Below, one piece after another: positions 42,201 to 53,558 of a stretch of DNA of 64,000 nt (positions are counted from its first letter, which is position 1; each line of letters starts with the position of its first letter). The position numbers were made by a program, and so were the translations under genes. A model generated the notes under the pieces. That model was not told the origin of the DNA and ran no database searches. It saw nothing but the letters and a program-made list of their open reading frames with translations. Source of the DNA: Rachicladosporium sp. CCFEE 5018 (lineage: Eukaryota; Ascomycota; Dothideomycetes; Cladosporiales; Cladosporiaceae); NCBI GenBank assembly GCA_002077045.2, contig KZ111180.1, forward strand, positions 131,477 through 195,476. The letters run 5' to 3'.

Positions 42201-45200
42201 CACTCCTCAGCACCGAGAAGGCATGCAATTGCAACATCCCGACCAGTGCGGATCTGTCCATCAGTCTGCACGATGACACGCCCACGAAGGTCGTTCAACA
42301 CGAGCGTCTGGTGGGTCTCAGCAAGACCAAGCTCCCACGGCAGACCAGCGTACTTGATACCGGTCCATCGAGAGGCTCCAGTACCACCATCGTGACCAGA
42401 GATCAGGATGTGATCGGCCTTCGCCTTCGCAACACCGGAAGCGACAATGCCGACACCGGTCTCAGAGACAAGTTTGACTGACACGCGAGCACGCGGGTTG
42501 GAGCACTTCAAGTCGTAGATCAGCTGCTTGAGATCCTCAATGGAGTAGATGTCGTGATGCGGTGGCGGCGAGATCAAGCCAACACCAGGCGTGGAGTGAC
42601 GCGTCCGTGCAATTGGCCCAGAGACCTTGTGACCAGGCAACTCACCACCTTCACCGGGCTTAGCACCCTGCGCCATCTTGATCTGAAGCTCATCGGAGTC
42701 GGCAAGGTAGTTGGACGTCACACCGAAGCGCCCGGAAGCGATCTGCTTGATGGCTGATCGCATGGTGTCGCCGTTCTCGAGCGGCAAGCTGCGCTCTGGG
42801 TCCTCACCACCCTCGCCTGTATTGGACTTGCCGCCAAGTCTGTTCATGGCAACTGCGAGAGTAGAGTGTGACTCCATGGAGATGGAGCCATAAGACATGG
42901 CACCCGTGACAAAGCGTCGAACAATCTCGCTCCATGGCTCGACTTGATCAATCGGAATAGGTTGGAACGACTCGAAGTCAAAGTCAAGCAGCCCGCGAAG
43001 CGTGCAGTTCTTGATCGACTCGTAGGCAGACTTGGAGTATGCCTCGTAGGACTTGTCATTCTTGGTGCGCACAGCATCCTGAATGTTGGCGATGGACGTG
43101 GGGTCGTTGATGTGGGCTTCGCCACCATCACGCCAATGGTACTCACCTGTCTCAGCCAGGCCTGGAATCTCCTGGATGTGGCGGCTCGGGAAGCCCATGG
43201 CGTGAAGTGCGAACGCGTCCTGAGCAATGAGCTCGAACGTCATACCGCGGATGCGCGTGGCCGTGCCAGTGAAGCAGCGGTCGACGACGGTGTCGTCAAC
43301 ACCTAGGGCTTCGAAGATCTGGGCGCCCTTGTAGCTTTGGAGGGTGGAGATACCCATCTTGCTCATGACTTTCAGGATGCCACCGTCGCATGAGTGTTTG
43401 TAGTTACCAATGAGCTGCTCGCCGGTCATGTTCTTCCGAATCAGGCCCTCGCGACTCAGCTTGAGTATGCACTCGATAGCGAGGTATGGGCAAATGGCGT
43501 CGGCGCCGTAGCCGATGAGAACGCACATGTGGTGGACCTCTCGTGCCTCTGCGGTCTCGACAACAAGAGCAGCCTGTGATCGCCACCTGTTTCGCACGAG
43601 ATGGTGGTGGACCATGCCAGTCGCCAGCAGCGAAGAAACGGACACACGATCGGCCGAAGTTTTGCGATCAGAGAGAATCAACACCTTATGCCCATCCTCG
43701 ATGGCCTTTGTGGCATCGTCGTTAATGCGGTCAAGAGCGTCAAGATAGCCTTGGATACCCTTCGATTTCTCGAAAGTGATGTCGATAACCGATACAGTCC
43801 AGTCAGAGTGAAGCTGTGTGATCCTTGTCAAGGCGTTGAATTCCTCGATGGAGAGCATTGGCGAAGGAAGGAACAGCCTGTGGCATTGCTCCTTGTTCAT
43901 CTCCAGCAGATTACCCTGTGGGCCGACGTACGAGCCTAGCGACATGACGACAGCCTCACGAATGGGGTCGATCGGAGGGTTCGTGACCTGCGCGAAGAGC
44001 TGACGGAAGTACTCGAATAGCAGACGAGGTTGCTGGGCTAGACAAGCCAAAGGCGCATCGTTGCCCATGGATCCAAGCGCTTCCTTGGAGTCAGCAGCCA
44101 TCGGTGCCAACACGAGCGTGACCTGCTCTAGCGAGTAGCCGAAGGCCTTCAGTCTCGGGTCAGATTGCACCAGATCTGCTGATAGCTGGTGCGAAAGATC
44201 GACACCCTTCTCTGTCAACTTGTTGAAAATGTCAGGCATCACCAAAAGTTGTGAGTCTAGCCAGCCTCTAAAGTCCTGTCGGCTGGAGACCTTCTCCTTC
44301 AGCTCTGCATCATCAACAATACGGCCAGCAACAGTGTCGACCAGCAGCATGCGGCCGGGCTGCAGACGACCCTTCTGGATGATTGTGTGTGGCTCAACGG
44401 CAATCGTACCAACTTCGGACGCGCAGATGATGCGGTCGTCGTCTGTTACGTAGTATCGGCACGGGCGAAGACCATTACGATCGAGCGTAGCACCGCAGTA
44501 ACGACCGTCAGAGAAGGTCAGTAGCGCTGGGCCATCCCATGGCTCCATCTGGCAAGCTGCCCACTGGTAGAATGCCTGCTTTGCAGGGTCGATCGAGTCG
44601 TTGCCTTGCCATGCCTCTGGCACCATCAACATGATAGCCTCTGGGAGTGAAAGCACGCCGTTGATAACGAGTAGCTCCAGGACGTTGTCGAAAGCGGCCG
44701 AGTCAGATCCACCGTCCTCAATGATCGGGTAAAGCTTCTCAAGCTCGTCGCCGAATGCCTCGGACTTGAGGAGACCCTCTCGTGCGCGCATCCAGTTCTT
44801 GTTGCCTCGTAGTGTGTTGATCTCACCGTTATGAGCTGCCCATCGAAGCGGCTGTGCGCGATCCCACGAAGGGAATGTGTTGGTCGAGAAGCGCGAGTGC
44901 ACAAGCGCAAAATGGCCCTCGTAATCGACGTTCACCAAGTCATGGTAGTACTCGTACACCTGCACTGGGGAAAGCTGGCCCTTGTACACGATGTTTCTGT
45001 TGCTGAGCGAGCAGAGATAGAACCAGTTGTGCAGTCCAATCACGTGCGTTGCACGCTTCCTGAGCACGTACAGCTGGCGCTCGAAGTATCGCTCATCGTA
45101 CTCGTCGTCCCAGGACTCCTTAGGCGCGTTCTCCGAGCCGTACGCAGTCTTCAACACAACAAAAGGTTGCAGTATGACTGGCTCACGAGACTTAGCGGCA

Positions 45201-45781
45201 GGACCAAGCAGTGTCGAATCCTTCGGCACCTCTCGCCATCCGAGCACTCTGAGATCCAGCGAATCCGCGATATCCTCGAATGTGTCAAGTGTCTCCTTCA
45301 ACTTCTCTTCCTCGGGCTTGAAAAATACGTTCCCGACTGCGTACTGTCCAAGCGCTGGCAGCTTGAATCCTTGCTCCCTCTCGAAGTTCTTGACGAAGAA
45401 CTTGTGTGGGATCGAAGTCATCACTCCAGCGCCGTCTCCGTCGCGTGCATCGGAACCCACCGCGCCTCGATGGGTCATGTTGCATAGCAAGCTTCGAGCT
45501 GGCAATTGTCAGCATTGTTGCGCTTATATCCTAGGAGGCTATTACTCACCATCTTTCACGATCTTGTGGCTCGCCACACCCTTGATATGGGCGGCGAAAC
45601 CAACACCGCACGCGTCCTTCTCAAGCTCCGGGTCGTACAGACCCTGCTTGAGCGGTAGAGCACCAGCCCATGATTTATTCTCTGGTGTATTCTGGTATGG
45701 GTAAATATTCGCAGGTTGGTCTTCGATCTCTTCGTCAATCGTACGCTCTTCTACATGGTCGGCGAAGGAGACTTTGCCCAT
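39237..45781 (-). CDS. GLT1: NADH-dependent glutamate synthase (GOGAT)
   Basis: Three exons, transcribed leftwards: 45550-45781, 42142-45498 and 39237-42076 give 2142 residues, matching yeast Glt1 (2145). It converts glutamine plus 2-oxoglutarate to two glutamates with NADH. Cys58 in EKDACGVGFAAH is the nucleophile of the class II amidotransferase domain after a propeptide. The FMN/synthase domain ends with the 3Fe-4S cysteines C1189, C1195 and C1200 (CIMMRKCHLNTC), split by intron 2. The GXGXG domain and a fused small-subunit domain follow, with CMDCGVPFCQSDTGCPISN for the 4Fe-4S clusters, KVAVIGSGPAGLATADQL for FAD and NVIVIGGGDTGND for NADH. Introns are 51 and 65 nt. It is the single-chain fungal type, with no partner gene needed. 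Confidence 0.97.
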
Positions 45782-48034
45782 CCTATCGGCAAGAAGCCGA
45801 TTAAGTGGGGGTTTGGGTGTTCTTCAGGGCGCTGACTAGCTGGTAGCGATGTTGCTGCTGAGTATGCTTTGTGAAGTATGCTTTGATCGCGGCTGGAGGT
45901 GGAGAGTGTCAGTCAGAAATTTTCTCGATCGCGTCCTAGCCTGCAAAGTGAAATCACGGCGAGGCAGAGCGGTTCTGACACGATTGGCGAAGTGACGCGT
46001 TCGTGAATGAGTAAGGCAGTCGATCGAATGCAGATCGCTGGACCTCGCTGGCGTGCAGGTATATCGCTGGTCTCGGGTGTTGGTCGAGTCGTAATGGTGC
46101 CAGTTGCGTTTTGAAGAGCGGTGCTTGTGGTAGGCTGGTCGAGCACTATGCACGAGGAGTGGGATCTCGATGGATCTCGTGCAAGAGAGAAAAGCACCAG
46201 ATGACTTTATCAGACCAATGGCGGGGTCGATCTCTCGTGGAGATGGAGGAGGACGTGACTTCACGAGGGCGACGGCGAGTGACGACTTACCAAACTGCAA
46301 CGATGTGACCTTCTCTCGTTCCGCTCGAGTATACTGTGGCGACGATATTGAAGGTGGGTGAGAGAGGTGCGAAGAGATGGGGTGTTTCCGGTAGCGGACG
46401 TAGCGGGCCTTTTCTTTTCGCTGTGGTGGAGACTCTACTAGCGCCGAACCGAAGACAACAGCGCGGTGGTCTCGATTGGGCGGCCAGGCAGTCTACCGTC
46501 GCCCAGGTTTGCGGAGTCGCTGCGTCCGTACGCGATCTACTACTCAGTCATCTGTATGTGTTGACTTGGCAGCGACTTGCATGGTCTTCACAGGCGATGG
46601 ATTATCATGGACAAACACATGATGGAGGAGCATTTGCACTGTAGAAGTTCGCGAAGCTTCGCCGGCCTCGGCCTCTCAGATTCGAGGTCGCTCGTTGAGA
46701 TGCTCCTCTACGACACTGACGGTGGCATTTGCCTGTTGATCTAGCGAAGGAGGGCTTCACCATCTGTACGACTCTTTCGCATGGTACGATTGATCGTGCG
46801 GCGGTCCCTTGCCCTACAGATCTCCCAGCCATCAATCCCATGTTTCCTCCCACCCACCCAAAGCTACCCCAGGCTGTCTCGCGAGCCGCTAAGCCTTTAT
46901 TTCGCAGTTACACGCCCACTAAGCAACAACCTACGCATTCTCATTTGCCAATTCAATCTCCGGATGAATTCAGTTTCGCAGCGTCATGCCCGGCGCGCGA
47001 GCGGGGCGTTTTGCTGCAAGATCTGCCGCTTTGCCCGCGCGCTGTCATAGGCTGGGTGGATCTGGTGTTTTCTTCGTTCGCAGCGATGTGCAGCAAAGCG
47101 TGGAGGAGAAGAGTTTGTTGTGTGGGGTCATTGCTTGCAGTCACATGCCGTCAGCGTGTCTTATCGCAGACATGTGAGAGGCCTGGAGGTTTGGGTTGTG
47201 AAATTGGATTTCGCGGAGATGTGTGCTGTGTAGGGGCTCTGCGCTTACTGCGTTGATGGAGGCGATCTCCAACATCAAGCTACTACAGTACATGTCGTAC
47301 GACCTTTCAAATTGGTCACACGAGATGATGGTGCGACCCCATTCGAAATCATGGCAGAACGAGGGTGAGCGACGCGACTCGTTCTTCGATACTGTAATGT
47401 TCGTCTGGAGTCGCTATCGGCAGAACTCGGAGGGTTGACAAGTCCATCACGCTCCAGCACAAGCTCCGCAGGCGGGATCTGATCAGCACTCGGGCTTCCG
47501 CCTGATGTCGGGCTGGGATGAGGCTGAAGTGGTTTTTGCCTTAAGCGTGGATGCGGCTATTGCGGCCATCTGCCGAGCCGACTTTTGACTGCAGCGATTC
47601 AGGTGAAAGCAGCACCAACTTATGAACATACGAAATGCTACTTCTGATGTACTGTTCGGCCTTCATTCAGATTCATCAGACCTTGAGATGCGTAGGTATA
47701 GACGCATAGCTACTGACTGGCGATGCAACCACCTTTCAATGACTCCGTGGAATTCAGAGGTGACTCAAAGGCATGCAACTTCCCTGTCTACGCAAGTCTC
47801 AAGTCCTTCCGTCCAGTGTGCCGGAGGTAGAACCCAGTGAGACATAACGAAAGCCAGCTCGCCCAGCTCGCTGTCTATCCTACGCAGACCCAAGGTGCAC
47901 CCGCTATGCGTGGACGAATGCTTTTTGTGTTGCCCGTAACCATTGATGTGCTCATTTGGATCTATACGAAGGTATTAGCACATATGCAGACTGGCCCCGT
48001 TACCCCGATACCAACGTACTGTCTATGAACGCGC
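45782..48034. other. 2.25-kb intergenic region GLT1 promoter / CHZ1 3' flank
   Basis: The region upstream of GLT1 is unusually long for this compact genome. Open frames of up to 175 codons exist on both strands, but none has recognisable protein character or splice structure. It may contain a long regulatory region, a non-coding RNA or decayed sequence. Confidence 0.5.
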
Positions 48035-48478
48035 TTACTCCTCCATCTTGTCACCGTCCTCCTCCGGGTCCTCAAAGTCATCATCATCGTCCTCATCGTC
48101 GTCCTCCTCCATGTTCTTCGCAGCCTCAGCAAAGTCGATGTTCTTCCCGCGCGTGCGGCTGCCGACGATGTTGGTCTCGTCGATCTCCTCCATGTTGTCG
48201 TCGTCAGCCTCCTCGACATCGCCTGTCATGTTGTTAGCTATGCGCTTAGCTGCGCCAGTGCTGAGTGAGCATACCGTGATCCTACATCAGTGTTAGCAAA
48301 CGGGATCAGTAACAAGATTCAGGCCAATGCGCACCTCTGCCGCCGAGTCCTCCTCACTCTCATCATCATCCTCCTCAATCTCGGCCGCCTTGCCCTTGCC
48401 CTTGCCGATGCTCTCAGGCGCACCCATCTGATGGTCCTCGCTGGCCTTGGCGGATGGGTCTTGGATGGAGTCGCTCAT
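48035..48478 (-). CDS. CHZ1: Chz1-like histone H2A.Z chaperone
   Basis: Three exons, transcribed leftwards: 48335-48478, 48275-48281 (7 nt) and 48035-48222 encode 112 residues. The protein is almost wholly acidic, with KGKGKAAEIEEDDDESEED in the head and the CHZ motif region NMEEIDETNIVGSRTRGKNI plus DFAEAAKNMEE, characteristic of Chz1. Chz1 carries H2A.Z-H2B dimers to the SWR1 complex in the nucleus; it is intrinsically disordered until bound. Introns are 53 and 52 nt with clear GCTAAC branch sites, and the 7-nt exon between them is required to keep frame. It is transcribed divergently from CTF4 across 271 bp. Confidence 0.88.
48275..48281 (-). other. 7-nt micro-exon of CHZ1
   Basis: On the minus strand, GATGTAG|GATCACG|GTATGC shows an acceptor and a donor only seven bases apart. 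Skipping these bases would shift the frame of the downstream CHZ domain. Both flanking introns carry branch-like GCTAAC at normal distance from their acceptors. Confidence 0.7.
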
Positions 48479-48633
48479 GGTCGCGTTTTGGTAAGGACTG
48501 TTGAATGTTCCTGGGGGAGGAATATGGAGGCTTTGCGGTGAAGAATATATGCGAGAGTGAGTGTGAGGTCAGGTAGTGTTTTGAAGTCGCGATACAAAAG
48601 CTGGTGGAGCTGTTTGGTGCGGCGCTTCGCCAA

Positions 48634-48684
48634 ACGCGTGGATCGGAACTCTTCCGCATTTCAATTTACGCGTGCTGGACGCGT
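48634..48684. promoter_or_regulatory. Three ACGCGT (MCB) boxes in the CHZ1-CTF4 divergent promoter
   Basis: Perfect palindromic ACGCGT hexamers occur at 48634-48639, 48668-48673 and 48679-48684, i.e. 66-116 bases upstream of the CTF4 start. ACGCGT is the MluI cell-cycle box bound by MBF (Mbp1-Swi6), which drives G1/S transcription of replication genes in yeasts. CTF4 is such a gene by function. Confidence 0.75.
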
Positions 48685-48749
48685 CTTGTCTCTCGATGTC
48701 TGTCTGGAAGACATTGGATTCTACCTGTCCCAAGGACAGCAACTTCGCA

Positions 48750-49188
48750 ATGGCGACTAAATTAAGAAGCAGACCGGCTCGTAAGTTCCCTGACAAGTCA
48801 AATCATGGCGGTACTAATCATGAGCAGACGCCCCTGGACCAACGTTCTGCAGCTACATCCCGAATGGCAGCAAGCTTGTGACCGTCGGACCCAACAGCGC
48901 CTTCAGGATCTTCCAACATGGCTCGAACGACGAGCCAGCGATCATCGATGTGCCCACGGACTCGCATCTGGCGGTGGCAGCGAAAAATGACTTCTTCGTG
49001 GCGGGAGCAGAGGATGGCTCCGTCACGAAATACTCTCTTGTTACCAATGCCATGGACCAGATCTTGGTGCGATGTACGATGCCAATCAGAGATCTTGCGC
49101 TGTCTCCTGATGGCTTGTGGTGCGCTGTGGCGAGCGAGTAAGTGTGCGAATATTTTCAGCTTCTTCGGTACTGATTCATCGATAGCGA
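48750..49188 (+). CDS. CTF4: Ctf4/Mcl1/WDHD1 replisome adaptor, 5' end only
   Basis: Exon 1 (48750-48780) and exon 2 (48828-49137) are joined by a 47-nt intron (GTAAGT...GAGCAG). They give MATKLRSRPAHAPGPTFCSY, then NGSKLVTVG, the first WD40 blades, FVAGAEDGSVTKYSL and CTMPIRDLALSPDGLWCAVA, as in the N-terminal beta-propeller of Ctf4/Mcl1/SepB. A second intron (GTAAGT...ATAG) runs to 49185, and the third exon is cut by the gap after 3 bases. Ctf4 trimers link the CMG helicase to polymerase alpha during DNA replication and support sister-chromatid cohesion. The remainder of this ~800-residue protein is not in the window. Confidence 0.9.
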
Positions 49189-49288
49189 NNNNNNNNNNNN
49201 NNNNNNNNNNNNNNNNNNNNNNNNNNNNNNNNNNNNNNNNNNNNNNNNNNNNNNNNNNNNNNNNNNNNNNNNNNNNNNNNNNNNNNNN
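49189..49288. other. Assembly gap of 100 N
   Basis: Exactly 100 N. It interrupts CTF4 on the left and the sugar transporter on the right. Confidence 1.
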
Positions 49289-49809
49289 GCACTGTGCCGG
49301 TGCTGCAGGCTGAGTTCTCGCCGAAAGCTACTCGTGGGCGTTATGTGTGTGCCCAACTCTCAACTCTGAACTTTGGTCAGTTGTGCCGTCTCCCTTCGCA
49401 CGAACGACATACTGACAACCTCCCAGGCATCATGCTCGTATATTGGATGGATTATGCGTGCGTACACCAGACTGCTGCGTACTATGGACCGTCCTGACAC
49501 AAGATTACAGTTTTTCCACGATCTCCAAAGGCCCAGAGACGTCCTTCGTCTGGCGCGTCCCCACGATCTTACAGTGCATCTTCCTGATCCCGATGATCGT
49601 CATCATCTTTCTCATCCCCGAGACGCCTCGTTGGCTTGCTGCGCATGACCGCAATGAAGAGTGTCTCGAGGTCTTGCGCCGCATGCATAGACATAAGATG
49701 GACGATCAGACTATCAAGGCTGAACACGAATTGATCGTACGGACTGTCGCGCTAGAGACTGCTGCTGGTGCTGGTAGCTGGAAGGATCTCTTCCGAAGCG
49801 ATGGTCAGT
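49289..49809 (+). repeat. 521-bp inverted copy of 35962-36482 at contig end
   Basis: Partner of the repeat at 35962-36482, with the same length and three intronic substitutions (two near 49399-49408, one near 49481). Confidence 0.95.
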
Positions 49810-50682
49810 CTTACGACTACGTGAGTCGCGGACATATACTGACACGATTCGTAGTGGTCCATACTCGTCGACGCTTCCTCATCGCCTGTGGTATCCAGAT
49901 CTTCCAGCAGCTTGGTGGCATCAATGCTTTGATCTGTAAGTCATCGACTCCAGCACGGGTAAAGATGCTTATACGCTGCCTACTGACATGTATACAGACT
50001 ATGCAAACACCCTCTTCCAAAGCTCGCTCGGCTTCGACGCCAACCTCTCAGGTCTCATGGCTGGCTTCCTCAACACCTGGTTCTTCCTAGCCTCCTTCAT
50101 CCCCTGGTTCCTCATCGACCGCATCGGTCGCCGGCCTCTCCTCCTCTCCATGATCAGTGTCATGGCTGCCGTCATGGTGGTCCAGTGCGGCCTGATCTAC
50201 CAAGTCCAGCATAATACCGCCATCGCCAAGTCCGCCGGCGCTGGTGCCGCAGCGATGCTGTTCATCTTCCAGGGAGCATTCACGATCGGTTTCCAGGCTA
50301 CGGTCTGGGTGTACCCGTCTGAGATCCTGCCGCTCAAGGCAAGGCAGAAGGGAAGCTCCATCTCGACAGCGGCGAACTGGATCTGCAACTTCATCATTGT
50401 CTACATTACGCCACCTGCTATTCGGAACATTGGGTGGAGGACGTATATCATTTTCGCTGTGCTTAATGCTGCTTGGGTGCCGATTATTGTAAGTCAAGTC
50501 GACTTCGATCATCCTGGAATAAACGTAGCTGACCACTATCGCAGTACTTGTTCTTCCCTGAGACCAAGGGCATGGCACTGGAGGACGTGGACAAGATCTT
50601 TGGCAACGACGAGGTTATTGAAGCGATGCTCGCTGAGAAGCACGTCGAAATCGAGGAAGTGGAGGATCATCGCAAAGGATGA
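49289..50682 (+). CDS. MFS sugar transporter, 3' part (5' part lost in gap)
   Basis: Exons 49289-49375 (cut at the gap), 49427-49457, 49511-49803, 49855-49935, 49998-50488 and 50545-50682. The sequence begins inside the block TVPVLQAEFSPKATRG and runs through PETPRWLAAHDRNEEC, IFQQLGGINALIYYANTLFQ (TM7), DRIGRRPLLL, WVYPSEILPLKARQKGSSIS and FFPETKGMALEDVDKIF to a stop at 50680-50682. It is a fungal hexose-type sugar transporter of the plasma membrane. Up to 49809 it duplicates, inverted, the start of the previous contig (35962-36482), which supplies exons 1-4. RecQ follows 260 bp downstream. Confidence 0.92.
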
Positions 50683-50942
50683 GCGCAGGCTGTCGGCATT
50701 GTGCTTTCAAATATGTACGCATACCAGACAAGAGCTATGCTCTCTCTCCTGAAGCGCGCTTCGCATACATTTCCGTTTGCTAGCGATCACTCACTTCGCT
50801 TTCTCACTTCTCCGCGAACGTCACATGACAGCGCGTGGATGTCGCGGGTTTAGGGTTTACGGCAGCTCGCGACCCACTTCACTTCAACACAGGATCTGCG
50901 TTTACGCAGTCCTCTTTGACCTTACACGCACTCCTCCGCAAC

Positions 50943-53331
50943 ATGACAGTCATCGCAGGGCATGACGATGAGTTCGGTTTATCTGCTGGCGACGAGGCCG
51001 CTCTGCTCGCAGCCGACGATGACTTTGACCTGTCATCAGGCGACGAGGCCGCTATGCTAGCGGTGGCGGATTCGGGTGCGATACATGGCATCGCCGATGG
51101 GTCGAGTCGTAAGCATACGATAGGCGACTCATGGAGCACCTCTCAGCCTGCTGCGAAAGTAGCCAAGCTGGAAAGCGAGGATGACCGTGTCCTTGGACTT
51201 GCCAACGACATCCTGAAGGCGAAATTTGGCATGCAGTCTTTCCGTCTGAAGCAAGCTCAAGCCATCACTCGCATCCTCAAAGGAGGAAGCGCTGTGGTTG
51301 TGTTTCCTACTGGTAAGATGCCTGCTACCTGGTACCCTGTACGGAAGAAGATGCTGATTATCTCACAGGCGGAGGCAAGAGTTTGTGTTATCAGGTTCCC
51401 GGGGTTGCGATGCGCCATTTGGATGTGATCAGAGGCGAGCGACAAGGCCATGGAGAGAGCGGCATTACGCTCGTGGTCTCCCCTCTGATAGCATTGATGA
51501 AGGATCAGGTCTGTACGAGACATCGCTTTGAATACACTACCAGAGCTGACAAATTCGCAGGTCGACGCATTGAAACGACGGAAGATCAGTGCAGCCCAGC
51601 TGGACTCTACAATCTCTCGGGAGCAATACCTGGAGACTATGGACGCAATCAAGGACGGCAGACTCGACATCTTGTACTGTGCCCCTGAGAGACTCAACAA
51701 CGAAGGCTTCGTCGCTGCTGTTGCGCACATTCATGGAGGCGTTCGACTGCTGGCCATCGACGAAGCGCACTGCATTTCCGAATGGGGACAGGCCTTTCGT
51801 CCGGATTATCTCAAAGTCGCAAGATTCGCAAAGGAGATCCAGGCTGAACGGGTGCTCTGCTTGACCGCCACAGCAACGCCTAAAGTCGCTGAGGATGTCT
51901 GCCGCGCTTTTGACATCCCCGTGGATGGCCTTTTCCGCACGCCATCGCATCGACCGAATCTCAAGCTGATGGCACGGTCGTTCTTGACGAAGGAGGCATC
52001 GTGTCCAGAGCTCATCAAGTTTCTCAAGGCTCACTCTGGTCCCACCATCATCTACGTGACATTGCAGAAGCATACCGAAGATCTTGCAGCTAGGATTGAG
52101 CGGTCCGGGCTGAAAGCTCGTCCTTTCCACGCAGGCATGCGGCCCGAGGAGAAGTCTGCATGCCAGGATGAGTTCATGGCTTCCGACAAGCTCGTGATCT
52201 GCGCCACGATAGCATTCGGAATGGGCATAGACAAAGCTAACATCCGGAACGTCATCCACTATGATAGTCCCAAGAGTCTTGAGGGCTACTCGCAGGAGAT
52301 CGGCAGGGCAGGGCGCGATGGTAAGCAGAGTCATTGCATGTTGTACCTGTGTGCAGAGGACGCTCATCTGCGCGAAAGCTTTGCACGAGGTGATCTGCCA
52401 TCGAAGAAATCCGTACTAGATCTTTTGAACGAAGTGTTCGACATGAAGAAAGGCACGGACGGCTGCGTCGAGGCTAACGCGGGTCAGCTCAGCAAAGCTT
52501 ACGACATCAAGGTAAGTCGGTGCCCTGGGCCCGTGATCGTAAACAGGATACTGACAAATCCAGACGACGGTTCTCAAGAACATTTTCGCGCAGCTTGAGC
52601 TTCGCTACGAGCTCCTACGAGAGTCGACACCAAAGTACACCAAGTACTCTTGGAAGACTCTCCGTAGCACCAACAGCGACACTTCACCAGCTGCGAAAGC
52701 CATACGCGGCAATGCCATTGTAAAGACGACCTGGACGTACCTCGACGTCGATCGCACCGCACTCAGCGGTGGCGTGACACGTGCAGAGGTAGTGGGAAGA
52801 CTACAGGATTGGAATAATCGCCAGCTGATTGATTTGAGCACATCAGGTGTCATGAATGTCTACCGCGTGCTAAAGCCTATGCCGAAAGCTCCCCATGAGC
52901 GTCGGGCCATTGTCGACTCGCTTTACAGGGAGCTCGAGCTTCGCGAACAGCGCGAACTTGATCAGGGGGATGCAGTCATCAACACGATGACCGGCACCGA
53001 GTGCTTCGCCCTCGCACTATCTCGCCACTTCGGCGATCAGCTCGACGGTGAGCGGCAAGAGTGCGGATCATGCACCTGGTGCGAGACCAAAACGCCGATT
53101 GTTCTGGAGAAACCACCGAAAGTGCCGTGGAACGACAAGGCTTTCAAGACAATCCTGGGCACAGTGGCCGACCGCGATGATGCTCGATACTTGGCTAGAG
53201 TGGCTTTCGGGATTAGCAGTCCGAGAGTCACTGCTGCCGGTCTGTCGAAGAATGCAGTTTTCGGATCTATGGAAGACCATGACTTCATGGCTCTGTACAG
53301 GAAGTTTGCTGAGGTTTGCGGCGCGGCGTAG
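50943..53331 (+). CDS. RecQ-family ATP-dependent DNA helicase
   Basis: Four exons (50943-51312, 51369-51508, 51561-52511, 52564-53331) encode 742 residues. Walker A is PTGGGKSLCYQ (G124-S128, split by intron 1), the Walker B box is IDEAHCISEWG (D237-H240), and FGMGIDKANIRNVIH plus YSQEIGRAGRDG are the C-terminal RecA-domain motifs. A RecQ-type zinc site lies after the helicase core (C-x19-C-x2-C-x2-C, ending ECGSCTWC). The N-terminus holds two tandem acidic units (FGLSAGDEAALLA, FDLSSGDEAAMLA). It unwinds DNA 3'-5' in recombination and fork repair in the nucleus. It is shorter than Sgs1/BLM proteins, so which RecQ subclass it belongs to is open. A second partial copy begins at 63114. Confidence 0.94.
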
Positions 53332-53558
53332 AGACTTCTTATACCTCGTTCTTCGTGGAGTCATGGAGTCTGGCGTCCTTTACGATACCCACTTGGAGCT
53401 GCCGTAGCTGCTGTACATGAGACCAACACGGCTAGTCGCTGATTGCGAAGGAGAAGCATAGCGCACACAATGTGTGCTGATGGGTATATCTGCTAGCAAA
53501 AAGTGTATGGACCTCGAGCAGTCTGTGGCCGGCGTTCGCTTCCGAGGTGCAGCGCTCA

